Below, piece by piece: positions 1-12,597 of a stretch of 64,000 nt of DNA. Position numbers and translations under genes: made by a program. The stretch lies in contig NC_092699.1 in assembly GCF_964275005.1 (NCBI RefSeq), forward strand, positions 18,838,901 to 18,902,900. The letters run 5' to 3'. The notes below the pieces were generated by a model. It worked only from the letters and a program-made list of their open reading frames with translations. It did no database searches and was not told the origin of the DNA. Every line of letters starts with the position of its first letter. Positions within the stretch are counted from its first letter, which is position 1. This stretch comes from Diadema setosum. Its lineage: Eukaryota > Echinodermata > Echinoidea > Diadematoida > Diadematidae.

Positions 1-480
1 TACTGATTTACGGGCAGCCACTACATAAGACACACACACTCAAGCCTCGCCCGCATGGTTGGTTTGTGCGATTTGTGATAGGGTCGGATTGGGATGGATG
101 AAGGAGGCATACAAATATTCATGTAACTGTTGTGGCAAGCTGGCGCAAGCTAGGATGTTCAAAAATGGAATCTATTGTATCGCAGACTACTGCCAACTTT
201 CTCACACTTTGCAATTTTGGCAATTTTCTGCAATGCAACATTGTCTATGTATAGTTCAATAATCCTGCAGCGGAGAGCAAAGGCATGCAAAATCGCGATC
301 GCACAGTGTTCGATGTGTCAGCTCTGCAGAGCCAGAAGCGCAATGAGTGAGGCAGGCTTTTAGTGACCTTATCACTTGTCATATGGCGTTCCATACAGCA
401 AGAGAAGCTGGCCAGCTGCTCAGTGTGGTGGTTCATGGCATACAGCGAATGAGCCAGGGTGCTACATAACTTTACTTTGA

Positions 481-957
481 CACTTGCCCGATCGGGCACG
501 CAGACTTTCAAATTTGCTGCAAAACACTTGCACGAACATTAATTTTATTTGCCCAAAAAGAAAGTCCAAAATATAAGGAAATAATATAGAATATCATGTT
601 TAAGTCAAGGGCTCAATAAAACAGAATCATTTGAATAAATGTCACACTTTGATTCGCACGCTTAAACGCAATGGAGTAATAAATTCTGTCCAATCAAGTG
701 TTGCCACTGCATTGCATTGGGGCATCTTCACGTAGTGTTGGAAAGCTGGTGAAATGAAATATAAAGTGTGTTGCATCACTTAACAGCCATTATTTTGGGG
801 CTTCTGTATGGCTGACTTTGTGGGAATGTTGGGGGATAACTGAAAAAAGAAGGCTTCAAAACTTTTTGCTTGCCCAATTTGGGCAAGCATTTGCTCTCAT
901 TGTTCAAAAACACTTGCCCGAATTTGATTTTTACTTGCCCTGGGCAATCGGGCAAGT
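481..957. repeat. Cluster of ACTTGCCC / GGGCAAGT palindromes
   Basis: Three short palindromes share one word: TGCCCGATCGGGCA at 485-498, GCTTGCCC and its complement around an AATTT loop at 68-88 of the 800s (868-888), and ACTTGCCC paired with GGGCAAGT at 933-957. The shared word suggests remnants of one dispersed repeat. I could not find clear outer ends or target-site duplications, so the boundaries are only those of the cluster. Confidence 0.45.
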
Positions 958-1914
958 GCTTACGTAGCATTCTGTGAGGTACCGATAATATAGGGCCGTA
1001 AAGTGCACAATTGCATAACTTACAATGTATCTTCTAAAAATGCATAGGGTGTGTTCTACAATGTATATTCATTAATTTACATACAAATTGTGTTACAATC
1101 ACAAAACTCTCATAACATAATTCACTGTCACTAGTCTAGAGATCATAGATCCAACTTTAGCGTCTAGGTCTAGAAACTGAATTTAAAATTAACAGAGTCA
1201 TCATAACATAGAGCCCATCAATCTCTCATCATCACACTCACTGTCCTAAAGTAATCTATAGACCATGAAATCTGTCAATGTCCAATTTGATATCGTCAAC
1301 ACTTCTAGAACAGGCAAGGCAATACGGTGCAATTAACTCGCCATAAGCAGTATGACCTCGAAGCCTCAAATTTGCATAAAGTAGACAGCTTGTGTACGCA
1401 ATACTGCTGGGGAAGTGTTGCAGGACAATCACAATATCTCACCTCAGAAGCCATCAAATGATTCAATCTATACAGCAAATTGAAGAAGAAACTATTCTCT
1501 AACCCGCAAAGTTAGTTATTTGGGGTTTTATTGAGGATAAACCTGTGAAAATAATGTAAAACTTAGCTTCCGAAACAGAAAATTTGGTCTTAAAACAAGT
1601 GTTATTTTTCACTTTTTCCTTCATTGCCAAAAAATGAAACTTTGGTATGACTTTTGGTAGTATACCGTGTTCCAAATATCTTTTCTGTATCGTTTGGCGC
1701 ACAGAAAAGACTGGATCACTGTCACTTGTGACTCACGTAAAATCCATGACCATAGATAGCGCTAGCGTAAGCAGTATGCAGTCCGATGTATCGATTTTCG
1801 TATTTTCGTGCTGCGTGAAACAGTTGAAGCACATTGCAGGGTTCCTCTCTTGCCTACTCACCACCCAGTGGACCGAAAACCGAACCCTGTCGCATTGCGC
1901 CGAACCTGACACCG

Positions 1915-1960
1915 CTGATTGGCTAAGCGTGCACTGACCAGCAGAGAACGCATGCGCAGG
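1915..1960. promoter_or_regulatory. Promoter-like patch: inverted CCAAT box and NRF1-like site
   Basis: GATTGGCTAAGC contains an inverted CCAAT box, and about 30 bases later CGCATGCGCA matches the core of the NRF1 site. The two together with locally raised GC are typical of a housekeeping promoter. No coding exon was recognised on either side within a few kilobases, so the gene it would serve is unknown and the call is tentative. Confidence 0.25.
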
Positions 1961-2309
1961 ACTACCAGGAGGATGATCTACTCATCTCTGTGTCTCTAGT
2001 TAGTTGTGCATGTCCAGTATTTTGTCTTAAATTCGGTTGTCTTTTTGCTCTTATTTTCACCTAACTACTAATTGCGCAGACACAAAACTTTGCAGGTAGT
2101 GAGTCTGGTGTATACAGAGTAGCAATATGTTATTATTGTTAATCAAATGCATATTCATGCAGGCGCAGACTTTGTTATGTCCAGAAAAAATCGCAACCCT
2201 TCTCCACGGTCGACTCAAACAGAAAAACACACATATCTCGAAAGATACATCAGCATTTTCGCCCAAAAATCAGATGACGGATGATATATCCATATTATAT
2301 AGGGCATAC

Positions 2310-2725
2310 TCGTGAAATAGACCCCACCACTGCGTGTCCGTACAAATACTACGGCGGCTCGCCTGTTTATACTCGTGAATTCAGCCCCACCGTGTGGCGT
2401 TCATCGGTAGATAAGCACGGCGGTGGGGCTTTCTTCCACAGTATAATACTCGTGAATGCGGCCCCATCAAACGGCGTTTACGCGAGATGCATACGGCGGT
2501 GGGGCCGATTTCCACAGCATAGCATCTTTCGTCCTCCCTTTCTCCCGTTTTTTTCTTTGGTCTTCTACTTTTTATTCTCGGAAGGACTCCCTAATGTCCC
2601 TTGACTAATCTAATGGCCAATTTAACCATAAATACAACCCTACCTAACCCTAAACCCTAACCCTAACCTAACCTTGCTTGCTATACGCACGGGTGCACGC
2701 GCACTGCGGTGGGGCCTATTTCACG
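2310..2725. mobile_element. TIR element (MITE) of about 416 bp with internal GGTGGGGC repeats
   Basis: The left end TCGTGAAATAGACCCCACC matches, as an inverted repeat, the right end which reads GGTGGGGCCTATTTCACGA (about 25 positions with one or two differences). Inside, the phrase TACTCGTGAA occurs at 2307, 2370 and 2447, each followed by a GGCCCCA/GGTGGGGC pair, so the left half is an imperfect tandem of terminus-like units. The right half holds telomere-like repeats. There is no coding capacity, so it is non-autonomous. The superfamily is not clear because no target duplication is obvious. Confidence 0.7.
2636..2673 (-). repeat. Short interstitial telomere-like repeat (CCCTAA)n
   Basis: About 38 bases of CCCTAA with small length variants (CCTAACC, CCCTAAA). 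Echinoderm telomeres are TTAGGG repeats, so on this strand it reads as the C-rich strand. It lies inside the TIR element at 2310-2725. The run is too short and degenerate to be a real chromosome end. Confidence 0.8.
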
Positions 2726-2998
2726 ATTTTGCCTTACATAGATATATGTGGGAAGTTTCAAGGGATTTAGTGTGAAAATAAGGGAGATACGAGGAGGTGA
2801 ACTTTCGAGATTTTTTTGTCCTTCCCTCCGCAGTGCAGTGCTCGCTCGATGACCGTTTCGAATTCAAGCTTTGGCCTCTTATATCAGTGAGTTAATTGCA
2901 CCGTATAGCCGGGGCTGAGAAGGCTAAGCATGCTAAGCATAAACATGTAACCCGTGGTAAATCTACCCCCCCCCCCCCCCCCCACCACCACCACCAAG

Positions 2999-3071
2999 CG
3001 TTGGCATGCTTTTGGCATTGTAATATCAATGTCAATGAATATGGCATTACAATGCCAAAAGCACGCCAACG
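2999..3071. repeat. Strong hairpin, 26-bp arms
   Basis: The left arm 2999-3024 (CGTTGGCATGCTTTTGGC then ATTGTAAT) pairs with the right arm 3046-3071, with one mismatch. The loop is 21 bases. A C homopolymer followed by CCA triplets lies directly to the left. It may be a very short foldback element; there are no other copies in the window. Confidence 0.8.
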
Positions 3072-3424
3072 GTCCCACACGTGCCCTCTCCTGTAAGTGT
3101 AATGCAATGGAAACAGATCGTAGCCTTTCCACAAAGTTGACTGTTGCTTTACACCGTATTTTCGTGTATTTTATCTCAATAACAGATAACAGAAATCAAA
3201 TGTTTCATTACTAAATTAATTATCTTACCAAGAACAGCCAGACAGGATACCGGTCGGGCAAGTTCCACAGAAGAGTGATTGAGATCACGGAGCCTTGATT
3301 TTCACTGTAATCAAAAGTTGAAACGTGCATAACGTTTACTGAATCGTCGTATACACAGGTCACAAGAAATTATGTGTCAGATCGCCCTCTTACGTTGAGT
3401 CTCTGCGATCCGAGCTGTACCCAT

Positions 3425-3898
3425 TATAGGGCTCACACCCATAAATATTTCCCCATAGGGACGTGTGTTAAAAATCAAATTTCAAAAAATTCTGTAAAAT
3501 AGCTGGGAGAAATGAAGTGTTTCAGCTTCACTAACCTGGATAAGTTAGATGTACCCTTTCATCCATCAAATTCTCAGGGTGGATAATTCAGTTCAAATTC
3601 TGTTCAGGGGTCCGAAAAGCCAGACTACGAGTTCTTGTCACTCAAAAAGTCACCCATTTTCCGTACACGTACACAATGAAATATAGTCCCCTCAAATTCC
3701 ACCAGAAAAGCTTTCATCTTCTAACCAAAATGCAATTTGTAGAGGAATTCATACTCAATATCTACAGCTATTCAGTTTTTTGCCAAACTACATCATTGAT
3801 TTTTAATAAATTTTTTTCTTCATTTAATTTGGTATCTTTGGTACGAATTTGTGAAGGGGCCTGGGCATTCCCTGGTATTTACGGGTGTGAGCCCTATA
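3425..3898. mobile_element. TIR element, first of five copies in the array
   Basis: The ends TATAGGGCTCACACCC and GGGTGTGAGCCCTATA are inverted repeats; similarity continues to about 23 positions (A/G difference, then TAAATA). It is 474 bp, AT-rich inside and without coding capacity, so it is a MITE. Other copies are at 4512-4986, 5601-6075, 6688-7162 and 7775-8249. A TA or TATA target would be consistent with the ends but cannot be separated from the TIR itself. Confidence 0.8.
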
Positions 3899-6800
3899 GT
3901 GAAGGTCATATTTCTCATTTGACTTTTAAACATTATAAATGTGTTTTTGATGATATTTGCACCTACATCATATGGGAAATTACACATTCTAGGGTTATAA
4001 AGCTTCTCAAAGGACACTTTTGAAACTCACACCCTTTGAGGTTTTTTAAAAAAATAAAAATGTAGTGTTGATCAGTTCTTCATAAGATGAATACCTAGAT
4101 GCAGGCAGTAATCTTTGATTATGGGGGTGTCATCATCACATTATTGCCTACAAAATACTTGAAAAGACTTTGTTTTGTCAAACAGACTAACTTTATGAAT
4201 TTTGACCTGTTCCAGTGGTAGCCAAACAAAGAAATACATTAAAATAACACAGTCATTGAAAGTTGTGTGATACTGATGACTGTTATGTACAAAGATCTAT
4301 CTATACCACAACAACACAACAACATAATAAGAAAACAAATTATAGCCAAACAGAGTAAGGGGGGGGGGGGGTAGAGGAGAGAGAGAGGGGGGGGGGGTAG
4401 GAAGGGAAGGGGGAGGGAGGAAGAGATCTGACACAATACATCAACATAAACCAGCAGAGTTTGTATGGGATGAATACTTCCCATAGACTTGTGTGCATTG
4501 CATGCATCCTCTATAGGGCTCACACCCATAAATATTTCCCCATAGGGACGTGTGTTAAAAATCAAATTTCAAAAAATTCTGTAAAATAGCTGGGAGAAAT
4601 GAAGTGTTTCAGCTTCACTAACCTGGATAAGTTAGATGTACCCTTTCATCCATCAAATTCTCAGGGTGGATAATTCAGTTCAAATTCTGTTCAGGGGTCC
4701 GAAAAGCCAGACTACGAGTTCTTGTCACTCAAAAAGTCACCCATTTTCCGTACACGTACACAATGAAATATAGTCCCCTCAAATTCCACCAGAAAAGCTT
4801 TCATCTTCTAACCAAAATGCAATTTGTAGAGGAATTCATACTCAATATCTACAGCTATTCAGTTTTTTGCCAAACTACATCATTGATTTTTAATAAATTT
4901 TTTTCTTCATTTAATTTGGTATCTTTGGTACGAATTTGTGAAGGGGCCTGGGGCATTCCCTTGTATTTACGGGTGTGAGCCCTATAGTGAAGGTCATATT
5001 TCTCATTTGACTTTTAAACATTATAAATGTGTTTTTGATGATATTTGCACCTACATCATATGGGAAATTACACATTCTAGGGTTATAAAGCTTCTCAAAG
5101 GGACACTTTTGAAACTCACACCCTTTGAGGTTTTTTAAAAAAATAAAAATGTAGTGTTGATCAGTTCTTCATAAGATGAATACCTAGATGCAGGCAGTAA
5201 TCTTTGATTATGGGGGTGTCATCATCACATTATTGCCTACAAAATACTTGAAAAGACTTTGTTTTGTCAAACAGACTAACTTTATGAATTTTGACCTGTT
5301 CCAGTGGTAGCCAAACAAAGAAATACATTAAAATAACACAGTCATTGAAAGTTGTGTGATACTGATGACTGTTATGTACAAAGATCTATCTATACCACAA
5401 CAACACAACAACATAATAAGAAAACAAATTATAGCCAAACAGAGTAAGGGGGGGGGGGGGTAGAGGAGAGAGAGAGGGGGGGGGGTAGGAAGGGGAAGGG
5501 GGAGGGAGGAAGAGATCTGACACAATACATCAACATAAACCAGCAGAGTTTGTATGGGATGAATACTTCCCATAGACTTGTGTGCATTGCATGCATCCTC
5601 TATAGGGCTCACACCCATAAATATTTCCCCATAGGGACGTGTGTTAAAAATCAAATTTCAAAAAATTCTGTAAAATAGCTGGGAGAAATGAAGTGTTTCA
5701 GCTTCACTAACCTGGATAAGTTAGATGTACCCTTTCATCCATCAAATTCTCAGGGTGGATAATTCAGTTCAAATTCTGTTCAGGGGTCCGAAAAGCCAGA
5801 CTACGAGTTCTTGTCACTCAAAAAGTCACCCATTTTCCGTACACGTACACAATGAAATATAGTCCCCTCAAATTCCACCAGAAAAGCTTTCATCTTCTAA
5901 CCCAAATGCAATTTGTAGAGGAATTCATACTCAATATCTACAGCTATTCAGTTTTTTGCCAAACTACATCATTGATTTTTAATAAATTTTTTTCTTCATT
6001 TAATTTGGTATCTTTGGTACGAATTTGTGAAGGGGCCTGGGGCATTCCCTTGTATTTACGGGTGTGAGCCCTATAGTGAAGGTCATATTTCTCATTTGAC
6101 TTTTAAACATTATAAATGTGTTTTTGATGATATTTGCACCTACATCATATGGGAAATTACACATTCTAGGGTTATAAAGCTTCTCAAAGGGACACTTTTG
6201 AAACTCACACCCTTTGAGGTTTTTTAAAAAATAAAAATGTAGTGTTGATCAGTTCTTCATAAGATGAATACCTAGATGCAGGCAGTAATCTTTGATTATG
6301 GGGGTGTCATCATCACATTATTGCCTACAAAATACTTGAAAAGACTTTGTTTTGTCAAACAGACTAACTTTATGAATTTTGACCTGTTCCAGTGGTAGCC
6401 AAACAAAGAAATACATTAAAATAACACAGTCATTGAAAGTTGTGTGATACTGATGACTGTTATGTACAAAGATCTATCTATACCACAACAACACAACAAC
6501 ATAATAAGAAAACAAATTATAGCCAAACAGAGTAAGGGGGGGGGGGGTAGAGGAGAGAGAGAGGGGGGGGGGTAGGAAGGGGAAGGGGGAGGGAGGAAGA
6601 GATCTGACACAATACATCAACATAAACCAGCAGAGTTTGTATGGGATGAATACTTCCCATAGACTTGTGTGCATTGCATGCATCCTCTATAGGGCTCACA
6701 CCCATAAATATTTCCCCATAGGGACGTGTGTTAAAAATCAAATTTCAAAAAATTCTGTAAAATAGCTGGGAGAAATGAAGTGTTTCAGCTTCACTAACCT

Positions 6801-7774
6801 GGATAAGTTAGATGTACCCTTTCATCCATCAAATTCTCAGGGTGGATAATTCAGTTCAAATTCTGTTCAGGGGTCCGAAAAGCCAGACTACGAGTTCTTG
6901 TCACTCAAAAAGTCACCCATTTTCCGTACACGTACACAATGAAATATAGTCCCCTCAAATTCCACCAGAAAAGCTTTCATCTTCTAACCAAAATGCAATT
7001 TGTAGAGGAATTCATACTCAATATCTACAGCTATTCAGTTTTTTGCCAAACTACATCATTGATTTTTAATAAATTTTTTTCTTCATTTAATTTGGTATCT
7101 TTGGTACGAATTTGTGAAGGGGCCTGGGGCATTCCCTTGTATTTACGGGTGTGAGCCCTATAGTGAAGGTCATATTTCTCATTTGACTTTTAAACATTAT
7201 AAATGTGTTTTTGATGATATTTGCACCTACATCATATGGGAAATTACACATTCTAGGGTTATAAAGCTTCTCAAAGGGACACTTTTGAAACTCACACCCT
7301 TTGAGGTTTTTTAAAAAAATAAAAATGTAGTGTTGATCAGTTCTTCATAAGATGAATACCTAGATGCAGGCAGTAATCTTTGATTATGGGGGTGTCATCA
7401 TCACATTATTGCCTACAAAATACTTGAAAAGACTTTGTTTTGTCAAACAGACTAACTTTATGAATTTTGACCTGTTCCAGTGGTAGCCAAACAAAGAAAT
7501 ACATTAAAATAACACAGTCATTGAAAGTTGTGTGATACTGATGACTGTTATGTACAAAGATCTATCTATACCACAACAACACAACAACATAATAAGAAAA
7601 CAAATTATAGCCAAACAGAGTAAGGGGGGGGGGGTAGAGGAGAGAGAGAGGGGGGGGGGTAGGAAGGGGAAGGGGGAGGGAGGAAGAGATCTGACACAAT
7701 ACATCAACATAAACCAGCAGAGTTTGTATGGGATGAATACTTCCCATAGACTTGTGTGCATTGCATGCATCCTC

Positions 7775-8249
7775 TATAGGGCTCACACCCATAAATATTT
7801 CCCCATAGGGACGTGTGTTAAAAATCAAATTTCAAAAAATTCTGTAAAATAGCTGGGAGAAATGAAGTGTTTCAGCTTCACTAACCTGGATAAGTTAGAT
7901 GTACCCTTTCATCCATCAAATTCTCAGGGTGGATAATTCAGTTCAAATTCTGTTCAGGGGTCCGAAAAGCCAGACTACGAGTTCTTGTCACTCAAAAAGT
8001 CACCCATTTTCCGTACACGTACACAATGAAATATAGTCCCCTCAAATTCCACCAGAAAAGCTTTCATCTTCTAACCAAAATGCAATTTGTAGAGGAATTC
8101 ATACTCAATATCTACAGCTATTCAGTTTTTTGCCAAACTACATCATTGATTTTTAATAAATTTTTTTCTTCATTTAATTTGGTATCTTTGGTACGAATTT
8201 GTGAAGGGGCCTGGGGCATTCCCTTGTATTTACGGGTGTGAGCCCTTTA
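7775..8249. mobile_element. TIR element, last copy, closing the array
   Basis: It is the same element as at 3425-3898. Its right end reads GAGCCCTTTAG where the inner copies read GAGCCCTATAG, and then unrelated sequence starts. This places the right boundary of the array exactly at a TIR end and supports recombination between element copies as the mechanism of amplification. Confidence 0.8.
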
Positions 8250-8438
8250 GTTACTCCGGCTATCGAAGAGATCGAAATCGGTAGTTATACGATTCTTCGC
8301 TTTCTCTACGAGTTGAATTCACTCCACTTGAGAATAAAGAAGACCAGGAAAATAAAACACTTTCATTGGCTTATTTTAACATTAAGAACAAGGGTGTTGA
8401 TGCTAGAAAAAAATGTAGAGAAACAACAGATAATTTAG

Positions 8439-8931
<493 letters not shown>

Positions 8932-9729
8932 TAATAATAGATGTGAGACCCTAAGGAAATTATGCCCCCCCCCCTTTTTTTAAGATATAACACCTGCAAT
9001 ATGTATTCCATTTCATAAAAATACCTAACATGCCTTTACCTAAGATACCTAACAAGTGTGAAAGTTATAGTCACACCCCTAAAACAAAATGGAAGAGTCA
9101 AGAATGTTGAGAGGAAAGAGTGACGTGGAAGCCGAGGAGGGTTGATGATGCGGCCACACTTTGCCATGCCATCTCATTCTAACCAGACCGTCTCTCCTCG
9201 TCTCTTTTTCCAGCGAGTCCAGTGAGCTTATTTTCTAAAAGACCCTTGCCACATTGGCACAGGGCTTACATATATATACAATGTATATATAATATATAAT
9301 CTAAATATATCTCAAAAATAGAAAAGAACTAAAGAGATGTATCAAATAAACTGTTGGTATTGATAGCACGATGCATTTCTTGAGTTTTGTTCTATTTTTC
9401 TTTTATATTATTTGACCAACACATGGACTACAAATTACTGATATACATTGTAGATAGATAGATTGATAGATAAGAAGATATAGATTGATTGATTGTTTGA
9501 GATGAAGTGATGAACAAACACGATGGCATTGCTGATTTGAATTCCCAGTTTTATACTTCTCAGCTTTTGATCCAGCACCGGCCTATTTCAGTGGTCAGAA
9601 AAATGATAGCTAGCTATAAGCAACATGGCTATTGCCATGTAGCCAAACAGGAATCGAAAGTTATTACGAAACAACAGTGAACATAAGTGAGCATAATGTA
9701 TCTTGTTTGTAACTTAAAGTGGTGGTGTA

Positions 9730-11240
9730 TGTCTGATTGGGGCGATTGTGGTGTCTGAATGGTGTCATATTGAACACCATAATAGATCCTTGTCATTTGA
9801 ATGGTTGTTTGAAATTGATCATTTGTCTCATTTTACTGTGTCATCATTCATGCAATTGTGGCTCGATTTACCATGCAATCTTGGACCCATGGAATTTGCT
9901 CCATTTGCATACACGCCAAGAGCCTGGCACTGGCACACTGGATTTAGTGCTGCATGGATTTCACACACTTCAAAAGTTAGACTTTTTGATATGTTTAGTC
10001 AAGAGTGGAGAGCAGCCACATGGTCAAATAGAATTTGTACAAATTATAGAATGTTTAAGGATAATTTGATATTTGAGAAGTATTTACAGGTCCTGTGTAG
10101 GAAAGATTATATTACTTTAAAGGACAAGTTCACCTTCATTAACATAAGGATTGAGAGAATGTAGCAATATTTGTAGAACGCATCATTGAAAGTTTCTGGA
10201 AAATCGGACAATCCGTTCAAAAGTTATGAATTTTTGAAGTTTTTGTGCAGTCACTGCTGGATGAGAAGACTACTGCAGTGTATGATGTCACATGCTTACA
10301 ACAATATAAGGAAAATATAGGGAGAATTTCACAAAATTTAATCTTTTGAAAAAAGTACACATTCCCTTGACTCGTTACTGACATATGTTATGGGTAATAT
10401 TATTCCCATTGCCTTTAGAAAGAGGCAAGTCAAGTGCTCTTTTATTATGCGAAAAAAGTGAAAATATGTTGAATTTTCTTTACATTTTTTTACACTGTTG
10501 TACTCATATGACATCACGAGCCTTAGTAGTCTCCTCATCCAGTGGTTCCAACACAAAAATTTTAAAAATTCATAACTTTTGCATTGATTGTCCAATTTTC
10601 CTCAAACTTTCACCGTGTTCTACTAATATTGCTGCATTCTCTCATTCCTTATGTTTATGAAGGTGAACTTGTCCTTTAAGCAAATTCAGATGTCAATCTA
10701 ATGGATTACCTGTTAATAGGGGCGGTTTGATGCAAGCCTGACAGATGAATTGCATGGTACTATATGTTCATCTGCAGATATAGGGGATGAATTTCATTAT
10801 ATTTTTGTTTGTCCCTTTCTCCACAAAGAGAGACTTGTATTTATCTAGTAGTTTGACGGCCAGTAAACCAAGTGCATTACATATGGCCAAACTACATGTA
10901 TTCAATTCAGCTAATGCTTGCCATTTGAAAAAACTAGCCAAATTTACCAGAATAATTATGTTTCAGTTTTCTTCAAAACCAAAGAATAAAGACAGTAGCT
11001 TTGTACAAAGTAAAGTATTGTAGATTTGAATGTGTGTACGCGTAGTGGTAAAGTAGTTAAACGTCCTTTACGCCTTGCTTTGTAAACATGTTTATTTATA
11101 TCTGTTATTTTCACATGTACATGTACATTATCACTTACAATTTTTGTATTCATATATTGTATATATGTTTGTACTCTCATACCCTGAGAGGGGGTCGATA
11201 GAGTCAATAAAATCTTACAAATCTTACAAAAATCTTACAT
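9730..11240 (+). mobile_element. 3' fragment of a LINE (non-LTR retrotransposon), broken
   Basis: On the plus strand, translations at about 9750-10115 and 10680-11020 resemble the tail of a LINE reverse-transcriptase protein. Phrases include YRMFKDNLIFEKYL, then SKFRCQSNGLPVN, then GDEFHYIFVCPF, and finally a LKKLAKF-like helix, which is the usual order in this family. The frame carries stops and frame changes, so it is dead. A TTAA-flanked MITE splits it at 10117-10679. The 3' end runs through an untranslated stretch to short TCTTACAAA-type repeats near 11200-11240, typical of a LINE tail. The clade (L2/CR1-like) is inferred only from this general resemblance. Confidence 0.65.
10117..10679. 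mobile_element. TTAA-flanked foldback MITE with about 190-bp TIRs
   Basis: The ends AGGACAAGTTCACCTTCAT and ATGAAGGTGAACTTGTCCT are flanked on both sides by TTAA, the target of piggyBac-type elements. The inverted repeats extend about 190 bp at perhaps 80-85% similarity, so the left and right halves have diverged and the insertion is not recent. It has no coding capacity. It is inserted in the LINE fragment, and a diverged relative of its left half lies at about 44945-45075. Confidence 0.85.
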
Positions 11241-11419
11241 ACTACGTATGTACAACGCATGTGTTCACAGTGTGCATGCGATCAAGCATATTGACAGACA
11301 GCGCACCAGTGTTAGCGCTCAGTAATCTCTTGATCTCGGATCTCACACAATCTGCCTTGTTTCTAATTAAATTCATAAAACATCAAATGACAAGGATCTA
11401 CCTTAGGTGTTACGTAAAG

Positions 11420-11579
11420 CAAATAAATGTTTTTCATTCATGCAATGGACAGAATATTTCATTTGGTGAAAGATGCAATTATTGATCCATTCAACTTGGC
11501 TGCTCCTCATTGTACTGATCAGTATTTTTCACCTCGTGAAATATTCTGTCCATTGCACTCATAGACATTTATTATTTGT
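11420..11579. mobile_element. Short foldback MITE, about 160 bp
   Basis: The arms TGCAATGGACAGAATATTTC (left) and GAAATATTCTGTCCATTGCA (right) are exact complements, and the pairing extends outward through AAATAAATG/CATTTATT and inward through GGTGAAA/TTTCACC. The loop is about 50 bases. No second copy was seen in the window. Confidence 0.7.
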
Positions 11580-11956
11580 ATAACAGTGAATGTTGTGAAA
11601 ACTACTGTTACCATAATTTGGTGATCTTGTTATAAAACAAGGTGAAAAAGACTTTGTTTAGAATATATGTTATACATACTATTCAATACAGCTTTAGAAG
11701 CTCTGAGAAAGAAAAACAACAACAATGACCCATTTTGAGCATGGTTGTGTAATATTTCAATTGTTGTTTTTCTTTTTTCTTTTCTTATTTTTTCAATTTG
11801 AGGGGGGTGTGAGCATTTTATTTTTTGATGGGGTGACCAGAAACTTTAAATACATAAACAAAACCATCACTAACCAACAACCCATAAAAAGATTTATAAA
11901 AATACATGTAATCAACAAAAACTAAATGTCATTTTTCCACACACAAAAAAATGCAC

Positions 11957-12169
11957 TACTGTAAAAGTGGAAATTTTCGCGGTGTTGAAATTTTCGCGCA
12001 TTTCGCGCAACCAGAAACTAGCGCGAAAATAAAAACACACGAATATTCTGGCTTGCCATACGTTCCTGTGCGTGATGTCTTGATTCCGCGGAATTAAAAA
12101 CACGCGAAACTCTTCTGACCCAGCCTAGCGCGAAAAATTAGTCGCGCGAAAATATCCACTTTTACAGTA
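11957..12169. mobile_element. 213-bp MITE with TTTCGCGC motifs, copy 1
   Basis: The ends TACTGTAAAAGTGGA and its complement enclose a palindromic, GC-punctuated interior with repeated TTTCGCGC or GCGCGAAA words. Copies 2 (54648-54860) and 3 (58365-58577) have the same 213-bp length; copy 1 is in the opposite orientation. TA at both ends suggests a TA target. The TTTCGCGC words equal the consensus E2F site. Confidence 0.85.
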
Positions 12170-12359
12170 CTCTATGATATTTCCATCATCTCTTTGTCAC
12201 ACTGTCTTGCACTACCACTCTGTCTCCACATCTAAATATAATTTCTGTGGGTTTTTTTCACACAAAGACAACAGAGCACAAAAAGAACTGTAAAACAGGA
12301 AAAAGTTGTTGTGCACCCTTCATATACAACATGAATAGATGATAACGGTATAGTACCTT

Positions 12360-12597
12360 CTGTATTTGATATTAAACTTAATCTCGCCCGCTTTTCTGGT
12401 AATTATGTACTTCCAATGAGGGGCGAAGACTCAAATTAACCTCTGCACAAATTGCAATCACTCATGCTTCATTATATGTACATAATGCTGTATTTTGATT
12501 TAATATTTTTTCCCGTATTAATGCGCCTAGAAACGTCAGTATTAAGCGCTATATAAGTGTCATCTATTCATGTACTTATTTATTTATTTATTCATAA
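12360..12597 (+). repeat. Possible SINE or LINE tail
   Basis: The stretch ends in AAGCGCTATATAAGTG followed by TATTTATTTATTTATT, an ending I associate with the 3' tails of invertebrate SINE/LINE repeats. No RNA polymerase III box could be fixed upstream and there is no second copy here, so this is only a suggestion. Confidence 0.3.

Larger units (their letters stand above)
1..2309. other. Region without a recognisable gene
   Basis: No open stretch here has splice sites and protein character that I recognise. What can be seen is a cluster of short palindromes at 481-957 and a promoter-like patch near 1915-1960. The rest is AT-rich unique-looking DNA. The 3' exons of an upstream gene could be hidden if they are short. 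Confidence 0.5.
3425..8249. repeat. Tandem array, 1,087-1,089-bp unit, 4.4 copies
   Basis: Unit starts are at 3425, 4512, 5601, 6688 and 7775. The copies are almost identical and differ mainly in the length of G runs and a few single bases, so the amplification is recent. Each full unit consists of a roughly 475-bp TIR element followed by a 613-bp spacer. The spacer carries a purine tract of G runs and GAGAGAG followed by GGAAGGGG motifs. The array begins with a TIR element and ends with one (7775-8249) without a spacer. The short open frames that recur in each unit have no protein character and shift with the G-run length. Confidence 0.97.

Noticed and set aside
3676-8241. Repeated short open frames starting MKYSPLKFHQ in each unit of the 1.09-kb array
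   Set aside because: They recur only because the DNA is repeated. There is no splice context, no codon bias, and the opposite strand is equally open; the frames near the G runs shift with run length.
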